Counted from the first letter of the stretch, positions 8,277 to 14,541 are shown. The stretch is DNA of 17,971 nt from JAVBUY01 sp031552735 (GCA_031552735.1 JAVBMF010000041.1:1-17971), one strand, 5' to 3'. The notes: generated by a model from the sequence alone, not told the origin. Program-made: numbers and translations.

Positions 8277-8389
8277 AATAGGCGCGGGGCGGTGTTGACG
8301 CATCCCTCGGGCTCGGTCACTGGCGTTTCGGCCAGCTCCCTCGCCTTCGGGCGCGCCGCCTAGCCCCGCATCCCATTTGACGCGGTTTT
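8265..8389 (+). repeat. Palindrome-ended unit overlapping the smc 3' end
   Basis: AAAACCGCGTGAAAT (8265-8279) is an inverted match, 14 of 15 positions, to 8375-8389 at the end of the first 114-bp repeat copy. Inside it, GCGGGGC (8284-8290) pairs with GCCCCGC (8363-8369). The unit therefore has imperfect inverted ends around a folded core, like small palindromic or MITE-type elements. The left end contains the last smc codons and its TGA (8274-8276). Confidence 0.6.
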
Positions 8390-8589
8390 CGCAGGGCGCG
8401 GGGCGGTGTTGACGCATCCCTCAGGCTCGGTCACTGGCGTTTCGGCCAGCTCCCTCGCCTTCGGGCGCGTCGCCTAGCCCCGCATCCCATTTGACGCGGT
8501 TTTCGCAGGGCGCGGGGCGGTGTTGACGCATCCCTCGGGCTCGGTTACTGGCGTTTCGGCCGGCTCCCTCGCCTTCGGGCGCGCCGCCT
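8281..8589 (+). repeat. Tandem array of a 114-bp structured repeat, 2.7 copies
   Basis: Copies start at 8281, 8395 and 8509 with an exact 114-base period. The third stops after 81 bases, at 8589. Copies differ at only a few positions. Each contains two local hairpins: CTGGC with GCCAG (GCCGG in copy 3, still pairable by a G-T wobble), and CGCC-TTCG-GGCG, a UUCG tetraloop hairpin. No promoter or credible gene is visible in the array. Because 114 is divisible by three, open frames run through it on both strands, but they lack start signals. The array fills nearly the whole 367-base smc-ftsY gap, with no clear terminator, so the two genes may be co-transcribed through it. Confidence 0.9.
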
Positions 8590-8643
8590 CACTGGCGAGA
8601 AATGCTGCCTTCTATCCAACCAACCACCCGGGAGGTGATTCCC

Positions 8644-9555
8644 ATGGCCGAGGAAAACAAGGGCTTCTTTGGGCGGCTGAAAGAGGGCCTGACCAGATCG
8701 CGCGGGTCGCTGGGCGGTCGTGTAGACACGCTGGTCAAGACCCGCCGCATCGTGGACGAGGATTTTTATGATGAGTTGGCCGATATTCTGATCATGGCCG
8801 ATATCGGTGTGCGCGTGACCGATGAGGTGCTCGACGAGCTCAAGCGCAAGGTGGCCGCCGAACGTACAAAGGATGCCGACCGCGCGCGCGAGCTGCTCAA
8901 GGACATTCTCAAGCAGCGCATGCGCGTGCCGCGCCCGCCGCTAAAGTGGCCGATGGTCATGCTGATCGTCGGGGTCAACGGCGTGGGCAAGACCACCACC
9001 ATCGGCAAGCTGGCACTGCGCTTCACCGATGCGCAGCACACCGTCATGCTGGCTGCCGCCGATACCTTCCGCGCCGCCGCCGCCGACCAGTTGCAGATAT
9101 GGGCCGAGCGCGCCGATGTGCCGCTGGTGCGCCTGTCCGAAGGCACCGATCCCGCTGCCGTCGTGTTTGATGCGGTGCAGTCGTTTAAGGGCAAGGGCGC
9201 CGATCTGCTGATCGTCGATACCGCCGGGCGCCTGCACAACAAGAAGAACCTGATGGACGAGCTGAACAAGATTGCCCGCGTGATCAGCCGCGAATGCCCC
9301 GAGGCGGAGGTGCGCACCTATCTGGTGATCGACGCCACCACCGGGCAAAATGGGCTGGTGCAGGCGCGCGAGTTTTCGCAGGTCACCGATGTGACCGGCA
9401 TCATCCTGACCAAGCTGGACGGCACCGCCAAGGGTGGCATCGCGGTGGCAATCCGGGGCGAGCTGAATCTGCCGGTGCTGTATGTGGGCGTCGGCGAGGG
9501 CATTGACGACCTGCAAGCCTTTGACGCAGACGCGTTTGTGGACGCGCTGTTTTAG
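8644..9555 (+). CDS. ftsY: Signal recognition particle receptor FtsY
   Basis: FtsY is the membrane-associated SRP GTPase that receives ribosome-SRP complexes and, with Ffh, delivers them to SecYEG. The 303-residue protein has a short N-terminus and a complete NG region: G1 GVNGVGKT at 110-117, the ADTFRAAAADQL segment, DTAGR at 192-196, and TKLDGTAKGG from 256. The long acidic A domain seen in E. coli is missing, as is usual in Bacillota. The ATG at 8644 follows GGGAGGTGATT, a very strong ribosome-binding site, by 8 bases; an in-frame ATG at 8602 has none. Its partner gene ffh lies about 1.1 kb downstream. Confidence 0.95.
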   Translation: MAEENKGFFGRLKEGLTRSRGSLGGRVDTLVKTRRIVDEDFYDELADILIMADIGVRVTDEVLDELKRKVAAERTKDADRARELLKDILKQRMRVPRPPLKWPMVMLIVGVNGVGKTTTIGKLALRFTDAQHTVMLAAADTFRAAAADQLQIWAERADVPLVRLSEGTDPAAVVFDAVQSFKGKGADLLIVDTAGRLHNKKNLMDELNKIARVISRECPEAEVRTYLVIDATTGQNGLVQAREFSQVTDVTGIILTKLDGTAKGGIAVAIRGELNLPVLYVGVGEGIDDLQAFDADAFVDALF

Positions 9556-9567
9556 GGAGGTTTCGGT

Positions 9568-10242
9568 ATGAAACGGATTTTGTGCATCATGCTGCTTGTG
9601 CTGCTGTGCGCCGGTACCGCGCTGGCCGAGATGCCAGCCGGGCTGAGCGAGCAGGCGCAGCAGGCATATGCCGGATTGCGCGATATCGATGTATTCGCGT
9701 TCGAGCCGATTGGGTATGCGGGCGACGAACCCTATGGCCCGTACGCCATGGCTGGGCTGTTTGCGCAGGACAACGCGCTGGAGATATTCGAGGCGCTGGA
9801 GGCCGACGCCACGCCTGCGGGCAAGCTGCACGCGCTGTGTGCGTTGTACTATCTGGACAACGAGGGCTATGCAAAACGGCTGGAGAAGTATGCCGAGGAC
9901 GCGAGCCCTGTGCGGCAGATGAGTGGCTGCATCATGTGGGAAACGCCTATGAAGGATGTTGTTTTTTCCGGCGATTCCAGGGCTGTGCGCCTGAAAGACC
10001 AGTACGACACGATCGAGGCTTGGGAACAGCGCACCGGCATCTCCGACTGGGTATCGGATTTCGCGGGCGGCACATACCCGAAGTTTATGATGGAAAAGGT
10101 GCGTCAGGTGATGATGAGCGGGCAGGAATATGACGCCGACACGGAAGAGCCCGACGAAGCGGAGCCCGACGACGACGCACCCGACACGCGCCTGACCGAA
10201 ACCGCCGCGCCCACCCAGAACCCGAACGCGCCGGTGACCTGA
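9568..10242 (+). CDS. Secreted protein of unknown function with acidic tail
   Basis: The 224-residue protein starts with a clear signal peptide: KR, a hydrophobic core, and ALA at 18-20 followed by E21 as the likely signal peptidase I site. There is no lipobox Cys just after it and no second membrane segment, so it is probably released or held at the cell surface. Residues about 35-135 are mostly helical, with a core (ATPAGKLHALCALYYLD) that looks like a helical-repeat fold. The C-terminus from about 188 is disordered and acidic (EEPDEAEPDDDAPD), then rich in Thr and Pro. I recall similar core sequences in uncharacterised bacterial proteins but cannot name a family. GGGAGG overlaps the ftsY stop, so it is coupled to ftsY. 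Confidence 0.75.
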   Translation: MKRILCIMLLVLLCAGTALAEMPAGLSEQAQQAYAGLRDIDVFAFEPIGYAGDEPYGPYAMAGLFAQDNALEIFEALEADATPAGKLHALCALYYLDNEGYAKRLEKYAEDASPVRQMSGCIMWETPMKDVVFSGDSRAVRLKDQYDTIEAWEQRTGISDWVSDFAGGTYPKFMMEKVRQVMMSGQEYDADTEEPDEAEPDDDAPDTRLTETAAPTQNPNAPVT

Positions 10243-10261
10243 GCATTGCTTCCGGACAAGC

Positions 10262-10319
10262 AAAAACACTTGACACGCTTGCCGTTGTGCGTATAATGGT
10301 AAGGGTGTCAAGTTTTTTT
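10262..10319 (+). terminator. Intrinsic terminator of the upstream operon, overlapping a promoter
   Basis: ACTTGACAC (10268-10276) pairs perfectly with GTGTCAAGT (10305-10313). After one G/G mismatch the stem continues with CTTGCC (10278-10283) and GGTAAG (10298-10303), with one G-U pair. The loop has 14 bases. Seven T (10313-10319) follow and five A (10262-10266) precede. RNA read from ftsY and the secreted-protein gene would stop here. Confidence 0.75.
10270..10297 (+). promoter_or_regulatory. Consensus sigma-A promoter of ylxM-ffh
   Basis: TTGACA (10270-10275) and TATAAT (10292-10297) are both perfect consensus boxes, with a 16-base spacer. Transcription should start near 10304. The -35 box lies in the left arm of the terminator stem and the -10 box in its loop. 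The new RNA would contain only the right arm, which can instead pair with CTTGAC at 10321-10326, just before the ylxM ribosome-binding site. Confidence 0.85.
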
Positions 10320-10336
10320 GCTTGACGGAGGAGCTC

Positions 10337-10702
10337 ATGGAGAAATTGGTGCGCACCGGTTGGCTGCTGGACTTCTATGGTCCGCTGCTGACCGACCGGC
10401 AACAGACGCTGCTGCGTTTGTATTGCGAGGAGGACCTGTCGCTGGCGGAGATTGCCGCACAGGAGGGTGTCTCGCGTCAGGCAGTGCACGACGCCGTGCG
10501 CAAGGGCGAGGAGCAGCTCGCTGCCTTTGAGCGGCAGTTGGGGCTGTTGGCACGCTATCAGCGGCTATATGGGGCGTTGAGCCGGGCGGCAGCCGCGCTG
10601 GCCGAGATGCAGCCCGACACGCCGCATCAACAAGCATTCGATACCGTGCGCGCCGATTTGGCCGCGCTGCTATCTGCGGAGGAGGGTTCCGATGGCATTT
10701 GA
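10337..10702 (+). CDS. ylxM: YlxM/p13-like DNA-binding protein (UPF0122)
   Basis: The 121-residue protein resembles region 4 of sigma factors: residues about 20-60 form a helix-turn-helix (LTDRQQTLLRLYCEEDLSLA, then EIAAQEGVSRQAVHDAV). YlxM proteins are encoded beside ffh in most Bacillota and are linked to the SRP pathway, possibly as a modulator of SRP assembly; the exact role is unsettled. The ATG at 10337 follows GGAGG (10327-10331); a TTG at 10322 upstream lacks a site and lies in the leader hairpin. The stop overlaps the ffh start by 11 bases, indicating coupled translation. Confidence 0.9.
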   Translation: MEKLVRTGWLLDFYGPLLTDRQQTLLRLYCEEDLSLAEIAAQEGVSRQAVHDAVRKGEEQLAAFERQLGLLARYQRLYGALSRAAAALAEMQPDTPHQQAFDTVRADLAALLSAEEGSDGI

Positions 10703-12014
10703 GGGTTTGTCCGAAAAACTGCAAAGCGCCTTTCGGAAGATTGCCTCGCGCGGCAGACTGACCGAGGCCGATGTCAAGGACGTGATGCGCGACGTGCGCA
10801 TGGCGCTGCTGGAGGCCGACGTTAACTACAAGGTGGTCAAGGACTTTATCGCCAAGACCACCGAGCGATGCGTCGGCCAGCAGGTGTTGGAAAGCCTAAG
10901 CCCGCAGCAGCATATCCTCAAAATCGTCAACGAAGAGCTGACCGGCCTGATGGGCGGCAGCAACGCCAAGCTAACCTATTCGTCCTCGCCGATATCTGTA
11001 TTCATGCTCTGCGGCCTACAGGGCGCGGGCAAAACCACGATGGCGGGCAAGCTGGGCGGACACCTGACGCGAAACGGCAAAAAGCCGCTGCTGGTCGCTT
11101 GCGATATCTATCGCCCCGCCGCCATCGAGCAGCTCAAGGTCGTGGGCAAGCAGGTACAGGTGCCGGTCTTTGAGAAGGGTCAACAGGACCCCGTTCAGAC
11201 CGCGAAGGAAGCCATTGAGCACGCACGCTACTACGGCAATGACGTAGTGATTCTTGATACCGCCGGGCGCTTGCACATCGACGAGGAGCTGATGGGCGAG
11301 CTGACTCGCGTGCGCGACGCTGTAAAGCCGCAGGAGATTCTGCTGGTGGTGGACGCGATGACCGGTCAGGACGCGGTGACTGTCGCCGAGTCGTTTGATG
11401 GGCAGCTCGGCCTCACCGGCGTGATCCTGACCAAGCTGGACGGCGATACCCGTGGCGGCGCGGCGCTGTCGGTGCGCGCGGTCACCGGCAAGCCCATCAA
11501 GTTTGCCGGTGTCGGCGAAAAGCTGGGCGATATCGAGCCCTTCCACCCCGAGCGCATGGCCTCGCGCATCTTGGGCATGGGCGACGTGATGACGCTGATC
11601 GAAAAGGCGCAGGAAACCTTCGACCAGCAGAAGAGCGAAGCCGCCGCCAAGCGCGCGCAGTCCGGCGCGTTCACGCTGGAGGACTTCCTCGACCAGATGC
11701 AGCAGCTCAAGAAGATGGGGCCGTTGTCCAGTGTATTGGGCATGATGCCCGGCATGGGCAAGCTCAAGGACGTGGAAGTGGACGACAACGCGATGAAGAA
11801 GCCCGAGGCCATCATCCAGTCGATGACGCGCGCCGAGCGCGAACACCCGGAGATATTAAACGCCGGGCGCAGACGCCGCATCGCCGCCGGATCAGGCACC
11901 ACTGTGCAGGACGTGAACCAGCTGATCAAGCAGTTCGATTCCAGCAAGCAGATGATGAAGCAAATGATGGGCATGCGCCATGGCAAGCGCGGCATGCCCC
12001 GGCTGCCCTTTTAG
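10692..12014 (+). CDS. ffh: Signal recognition particle protein Ffh (SRP54)
   Basis: Ffh binds the signal sequence of nascent membrane and secreted proteins and the SRP RNA, then docks with FtsY. The 440-residue protein has the N domain (1-90), the G domain with GLQGAGKT at 108-115, DTAGR at 189-193 and TKLDGD at 247-252, and a methionine-rich M domain from about 295 to the end. The M domain carries the basic RNA-binding segment GRRRRIAAGSG and the tail MMKQMMGMRHGKRG. Length is normal. GGAGG (10681-10685) lies 6 bases before the ATG, inside ylxM. The SRP RNA gene itself is not in this window. Confidence 0.97.
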   Translation: MAFEGLSEKLQSAFRKIASRGRLTEADVKDVMRDVRMALLEADVNYKVVKDFIAKTTERCVGQQVLESLSPQQHILKIVNEELTGLMGGSNAKLTYSSSPISVFMLCGLQGAGKTTMAGKLGGHLTRNGKKPLLVACDIYRPAAIEQLKVVGKQVQVPVFEKGQQDPVQTAKEAIEHARYYGNDVVILDTAGRLHIDEELMGELTRVRDAVKPQEILLVVDAMTGQDAVTVAESFDGQLGLTGVILTKLDGDTRGGAALSVRAVTGKPIKFAGVGEKLGDIEPFHPERMASRILGMGDVMTLIEKAQETFDQQKSEAAAKRAQSGAFTLEDFLDQMQQLKKMGPLSSVLGMMPGMGKLKDVEVDDNAMKKPEAIIQSMTRAEREHPEILNAGRRRRIAAGSGTTVQDVNQLIKQFDSSKQMMKQMMGMRHGKRGMPRLPF

Positions 12015-12025
12015 TTCAGTTGACC

Positions 12026-12068
12026 ATCATGCATTCATGATTGTTCATACAACATTACCCCACAATCA
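12026..12068 (+). other. Two overlapping dyads in the rpsP leader
   Basis: ATCATG (12026-12031) pairs with CATGAT (12036-12041). TGATTGT (12038-12044) pairs with ACAATCA (12062-12068), which touches the rpsP ribosome-binding site. The two helices share bases 12038-12041 and cannot form together. The stretch is A+T-rich compared with its surroundings. I see no convincing promoter here. Confidence 0.45.
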
Positions 12069-12083
12069 AAGGAGGAACCGAAC

Positions 12084-12329
12084 ATGGTTAAAATTCGTCT
12101 TCGCAGAATGGGCATGAAGAAGCAGCCCTTCTACCGCATCGTTGTCGCCGACGAGCGCACGCCCCGCGATGGCCGCTCCATCGAGGAGATTGGCTACTAC
12201 AATCCGCTCAAGCAGCCCGCCGAGATCAAGGTGGATAACGAGCGGGCCAAGTATTGGATGAACAACGGCGCGCAGCCTACCGATACCGTTCGCATTCTGC
12301 TGAAGAAGAGCGGCGCGATCGAGGCGTAA
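12084..12329 (+). CDS. rpsP: 30S ribosomal protein S16
   Basis: S16 is a small-subunit assembly protein. The 81-residue sequence begins MVKIRLRRMGMKKQPFYRIVVAD and continues with RDGRSIEEIGYYNPL, both diagnostic. Length is normal. The ribosome-binding site AAAGGAGG (12068-12075) is 8 bases before the ATG and borders a possible leader hairpin. khpA follows 24 bases later, the standard Bacillota order. Confidence 0.97.
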   Translation: MVKIRLRRMGMKKQPFYRIVVADERTPRDGRSIEEIGYYNPLKQPAEIKVDNERAKYWMNNGAQPTDTVRILLKKSGAIEA

Positions 12330-12353
12330 TGTCGCCAGAAATGAGGGCCTGAC

Positions 12354-12581
12354 ATGGCTGAATTGATTGCGTTTGTCGCCCGAAGCCTCGTGGATAATGC
12401 CGACGCCGTTTCGGTGAACGAGGTTGAAGGCCCCGAGTCCATCATCGTCGAGCTGCGCGTCGCGCCCGAGGATATGGGCAAGGTTATCGGCAAGCAGGGC
12501 CGCATTGCCAAGGCCATTCGCGCCGTGGTGAAGGCGGCGACTGCTAAGGACAGCAAGCCGGTTTTTCTCGAGATCATGTAA
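12354..12581 (+). CDS. khpA: KH-domain RNA-binding protein KhpA (YlqC)
   Basis: The 75-residue protein is a single KH domain with the RNA-binding loop GKQG at 46-49 in VIGKQGRIAKAIR. KhpA binds RNA, often with KhpB, and affects cell division and envelope genes in Gram-positive bacteria. The place between rpsP and rimM is characteristic. GAGGG (12343-12347) lies 6 bases before the ATG. The first copy of a structured repeat begins just after its stop codon. Confidence 0.93.
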   Translation: MAELIAFVARSLVDNADAVSVNEVEGPESIIVELRVAPEDMGKVIGKQGRIAKAIRAVVKAATAKDSKPVFLEIM

Positions 12582-12791
12582 CCTGGACGGCGATAAGCGT
12601 CCGCTTGCGGTGTCGGCGCTGCGCGAGACTTGTCGGCGTATTGTGATATACGCCTCCGCGTCTCGCTTGCGACCTCCTAGCAATCGAACGCTTCTGGCCG
12701 CCCAGGAACCCGGACGGCGATAAGCGTCTGCTTGCGGTGTCGGCGCTGCGCGAGACTTGTCGGCGTATTGTGATATACGCCTCCGCGTCTC
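12582..12791 (+). repeat. Pair of 83-bp structured repeats, 127-bp period
   Basis: Bases 12582-12664 recur at 12709-12791 with two mismatches. Each copy forms a small hairpin, GGACG/CGTCC in copy 1 and CGGACG/CGTCTG in copy 2, and a larger one in which GGCGTAT pairs with ATACGCC inside an outer GAGAC/GTCTC helix. Both differences between the copies keep the small stem paired: T-G becomes C-G at its base, and G-C becomes G-T. This suggests the unit is kept as a folded RNA or DNA element. The 44 bases between copies show nothing recognisable. The array is unrelated to the 114-bp repeat and contains no credible gene. Confidence 0.88.
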
Positions 12792-12795
12792 CTTA

Positions 12796-12859
12796 CGCCT
12801 AGACCCGCCTGACCCGCCGGAAGAGAAACGGCGGGTGATCCTCTTCGTTCTCTAGGGCG
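12796..12859 (+). promoter_or_regulatory. Possible attenuator leader of rimM
   Basis: CCTAGA (12798-12803) pairs with TCTAGG (12851-12856), extended by CG (12796-12797) with CG (12858-12859) past one bulged G. It encloses a strong 8-bp hairpin, ACCCGCCG (12812-12819) with CGGCGGGT (12829-12836). The outer helix uses the left arm of the following terminator, so the two forms exclude each other, as in antiterminator/terminator leaders. No known riboswitch or T-box element is recognised. Confidence 0.35.
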
Positions 12860-12876
12860 CTTTGGCGCCCTTTTTT
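12855..12876 (+). terminator. Intrinsic terminator abutting the rimM ribosome-binding site
   Basis: GGGCGC (12855-12860), loop TTTG, GCGCCC (12865-12870), then six T (12871-12876). The rimM ribosome-binding site begins two to three bases later, leaving no room for a promoter between. rimM must therefore depend on read-through or on regulated antitermination. Confidence 0.85.
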
Positions 12877-12891
12877 CAAAGGAGCGGTGGT

Positions 12892-13437
12892 ATGCCTGAA
12901 CTGGACGCGTATCTGTTGATCGGCACGGTGGTCAAGCCCCAGGGGGTCAAGGGAGAGGTTAAGGTGAAGCCTGAAACCGACGACCCCGCGCGCTTTCTGG
13001 ATTTAACCAGCGTTTTTGTGCGCGATGGAGCGGGCTTTGCTCCGCGCGCGATGCGCTGCACCCGCGTGCACGACGGCTTTGTGTATCTGCGGTTTGACGG
13101 TGCGAACGATCGCGATGCCGCCGAGGCGCTGCGCGGGTTGGCGCTCTATATCGACCGCGCACACGCCGCCACGCTGCCCGAGGATGCGGAGTTTATCTGC
13201 GATCTGATTGGTTGTGAGGCATTTGACGTGGCGGGGCAGCGCATCGGCAAGCTGATGGATGTGTTGCAGCCCGGCGCCAACGATGTGTACGTGATCGAAA
13301 CGCCGCGCGGCGAACTGATGCTGCCCGCGCTCAAGCGTGTGGTGCTGTCGGTCGATGTGCGGGAAAAGCGTATGGTGCTTGATGCCGTTGCGCTGACCGA
13401 GGTTGGCGTGTACACGGGCGAAGGGGAAGTATACTGA
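12892..13437 (+). CDS. rimM: Ribosome maturation factor RimM
   Basis: RimM binds S19 and helps assemble the 30S head. The 181-residue protein has the N-terminal RimM barrel with the diagnostic GTVVKPQGVKGEVKV and a C-terminal PRC-barrel-like domain from about 100 (GQRIGKLMDVLQPGANDVYVI, split here only for description). The ATG at 12892 follows AAGGAG (12879-12884) by 7 bases; the frame is open further upstream through the terminator but has no start signal there. trmD and rplS, which normally follow rimM, are missing, and a terminator closes the unit 17 bases after the stop. Confidence 0.94.
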   Translation: MPELDAYLLIGTVVKPQGVKGEVKVKPETDDPARFLDLTSVFVRDGAGFAPRAMRCTRVHDGFVYLRFDGANDRDAAEALRGLALYIDRAHAATLPEDAEFICDLIGCEAFDVAGQRIGKLMDVLQPGANDVYVIETPRGELMLPALKRVVLSVDVREKRMVLDAVALTEVGVYTGEGEVY

Positions 13438-13453
13438 GCGTAGGGAGAAACAC

Positions 13454-13478
13454 AGCGTTGCTACGGCGGCGCTTTTTT
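13454..13478 (+). terminator. Intrinsic terminator after rimM
   Basis: AGCGTTGC (13454-13461) pairs with GCGGCGCT (13466-13473), with two G-U pairs, around a UACG tetraloop closed by C-G, a very stable UNCG type. Six T (13473-13478) follow. Confidence 0.85.
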
Positions 13479-13522
13479 ATTATAAGCAGATATGCTTCCG
13501 TAAATTACCAGCAGCCGGTTTA

Positions 13523-13552
13523 TTGCGCGGGTGTATTAGGTGCAGGTATACT
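13523..13552 (+). promoter_or_regulatory. Probable promoter of the adenosine-deaminase-like gene
   Basis: TTGCGC (13523-13528) and TATACT (13547-13552) are separated by 18 bases. The -10 box is good and the -35 box is partial. A start near 13559 would lie 20 bases before the ATG at 13579, which supports that start codon over the GTG at 13540. Confidence 0.5.
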
Positions 13553-13578
13553 CTGTATATCGTCATCTGGAAGGGGAA

Positions 13579-14535
13579 ATGGAAGTGGAGGGTGATTCCG
13601 CGCGCTTTTGTCTGGCGCTAGAGCAGGAGAATTTGGACGACCTGATGCGCGTTGCCAAGGTGGAGCGCCTTGCGCATATGGGTCTATATGGCAATCCGCA
13701 GTTTCTCTTTCATCGCACGGGCGTGTGGGTGGATAAGCTGCCGCATCCCCTGAACAATGTGGAAGCGATGCACCGTTGGGCCGAGCGCCACGTGCAGCGC
13801 CGATTTGATCATATCGACGATGTCAACTTGTGGATGGATGCGTGCTTTCAGCAGGCGCGCCGCGACGGGCTGACACATCTCGTTGCCGGTGAGGATATTT
13901 GGTCGATCTTTGCGATGCACGGCGGCGATCTGGATGATCTCTTTGCGCGGTATGAGCGGTCGCGCGCTTGCTTTGCCCCGGACTGTGAACTGATCTATCA
14001 GATTGGCCTGTCGCGGCACTGCGACCTACTGGATATGGAAACGTGGGCTGAGCCGCTGTTTGCCAGCGGGCGAAGCCGAGCGATGGACCTATATGGCGAT
14101 GAGCGGGCGCAACCGATCAAGGATTTTGTTTCGCTGTACCGCCACGCCAGACAGCTAGGGCTGCGCCTGCGCGCGCATGTGGGGCAAACAGGCAGCGCGC
14201 GCGATGTGCTGGAAGCGGTGGAGCTGCTTGATCTGGACGAGGTGCAACATGGCACGGCCATCGCGCAGTCGCCCGAGGTGATGCGGGCGCTGGCTGCGCG
14301 CGGTACACTGGTCAACGTATGCCCGACGGCCGACCTGATGCGTGGAGCGGTGAAAAGCCTGTCGGAACATCCGTTGCGCGCGATGATCGACCATGGTGTG
14401 CGCGTCACGCTGGGCGCGGATCAGCCGCTGACGCTGGGCACGTCCTTGTCACTGGAATATCAGCGGCTGTATCAGGGCGGTGTGTGCTCCGCTACTGAGC
14501 TGAACTCACTGCGCATCAATGGACTCAATGCGTGA
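13579..14535 (+). CDS. Adenosine deaminase-like protein, active site degraded
   Basis: The 318-residue protein has the TIM-barrel layout of the adenosine/AMP deaminase family, closest by eye to the Clostridia group described as adenosine deaminase-like. Active enzymes use HxH, HxGE, GHG and a DD pair (mouse ADA H15/H17, H214/E217, H238, D295/D296). Here these read L31-A-H33, H200-V-G-Q203, H224-G and D281-Q282. Thus the first zinc-binding His, the catalytic Glu and one active-site Asp are replaced, while H33, H200, H224 and D281 remain. The reading frame is intact and the rest of the fold looks kept, so it is more likely a pseudoenzyme or an enzyme with altered chemistry than a dying gene. 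It has its own promoter and sits between rimM and rplU. Confidence 0.75.
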   Translation: MEVEGDSARFCLALEQENLDDLMRVAKVERLAHMGLYGNPQFLFHRTGVWVDKLPHPLNNVEAMHRWAERHVQRRFDHIDDVNLWMDACFQQARRDGLTHLVAGEDIWSIFAMHGGDLDDLFARYERSRACFAPDCELIYQIGLSRHCDLLDMETWAEPLFASGRSRAMDLYGDERAQPIKDFVSLYRHARQLGLRLRAHVGQTGSARDVLEAVELLDLDEVQHGTAIAQSPEVMRALAARGTLVNVCPTADLMRGAVKSLSEHPLRAMIDHGVRVTLGADQPLTLGTSLSLEYQRLYQGGVCSATELNSLRINGLNA

Positions 14536-14541
14536 AACCCT

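Noticed and set aside
8301..8357. Compensatory G-to-A and C-to-T changes between repeat copies 1 and 2
   Set aside because: The two changes would form G-C and A-T pairs, but the bases next to them do not pair, so no helix supports the link.
8281..8589. CRISPR array
   Set aside because: The repeats are 114 bp and directly adjacent, with no unique spacers, and no cas genes are present.
8520..8771. A gene translated from the third repeat copy into ftsY
   Set aside because: It has no ribosome-binding site, and it runs out of frame over the start of ftsY, whose own start is very strong.
10270..10313. A divergent promoter using the inverted TTGACA on the minus strand
   Set aside because: No -10 box lies at 16-18 bases from it, and no minus-strand gene follows.
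12020..12053. Promoter for rpsP (TTGACC with TACAAC)
   Set aside because: The spacing between the boxes is far from 17 bases, and rpsP is most simply transcribed with ffh.
12812..12846. H-type pseudoknot: loop GAAGAG (12820-12825) with CTCTTC (12841-12846)
   Set aside because: The first connecting loop would have no bases and the third only four to cross an 8-bp stem, which is sterically strained. The simpler antiterminator pairing is kept instead.
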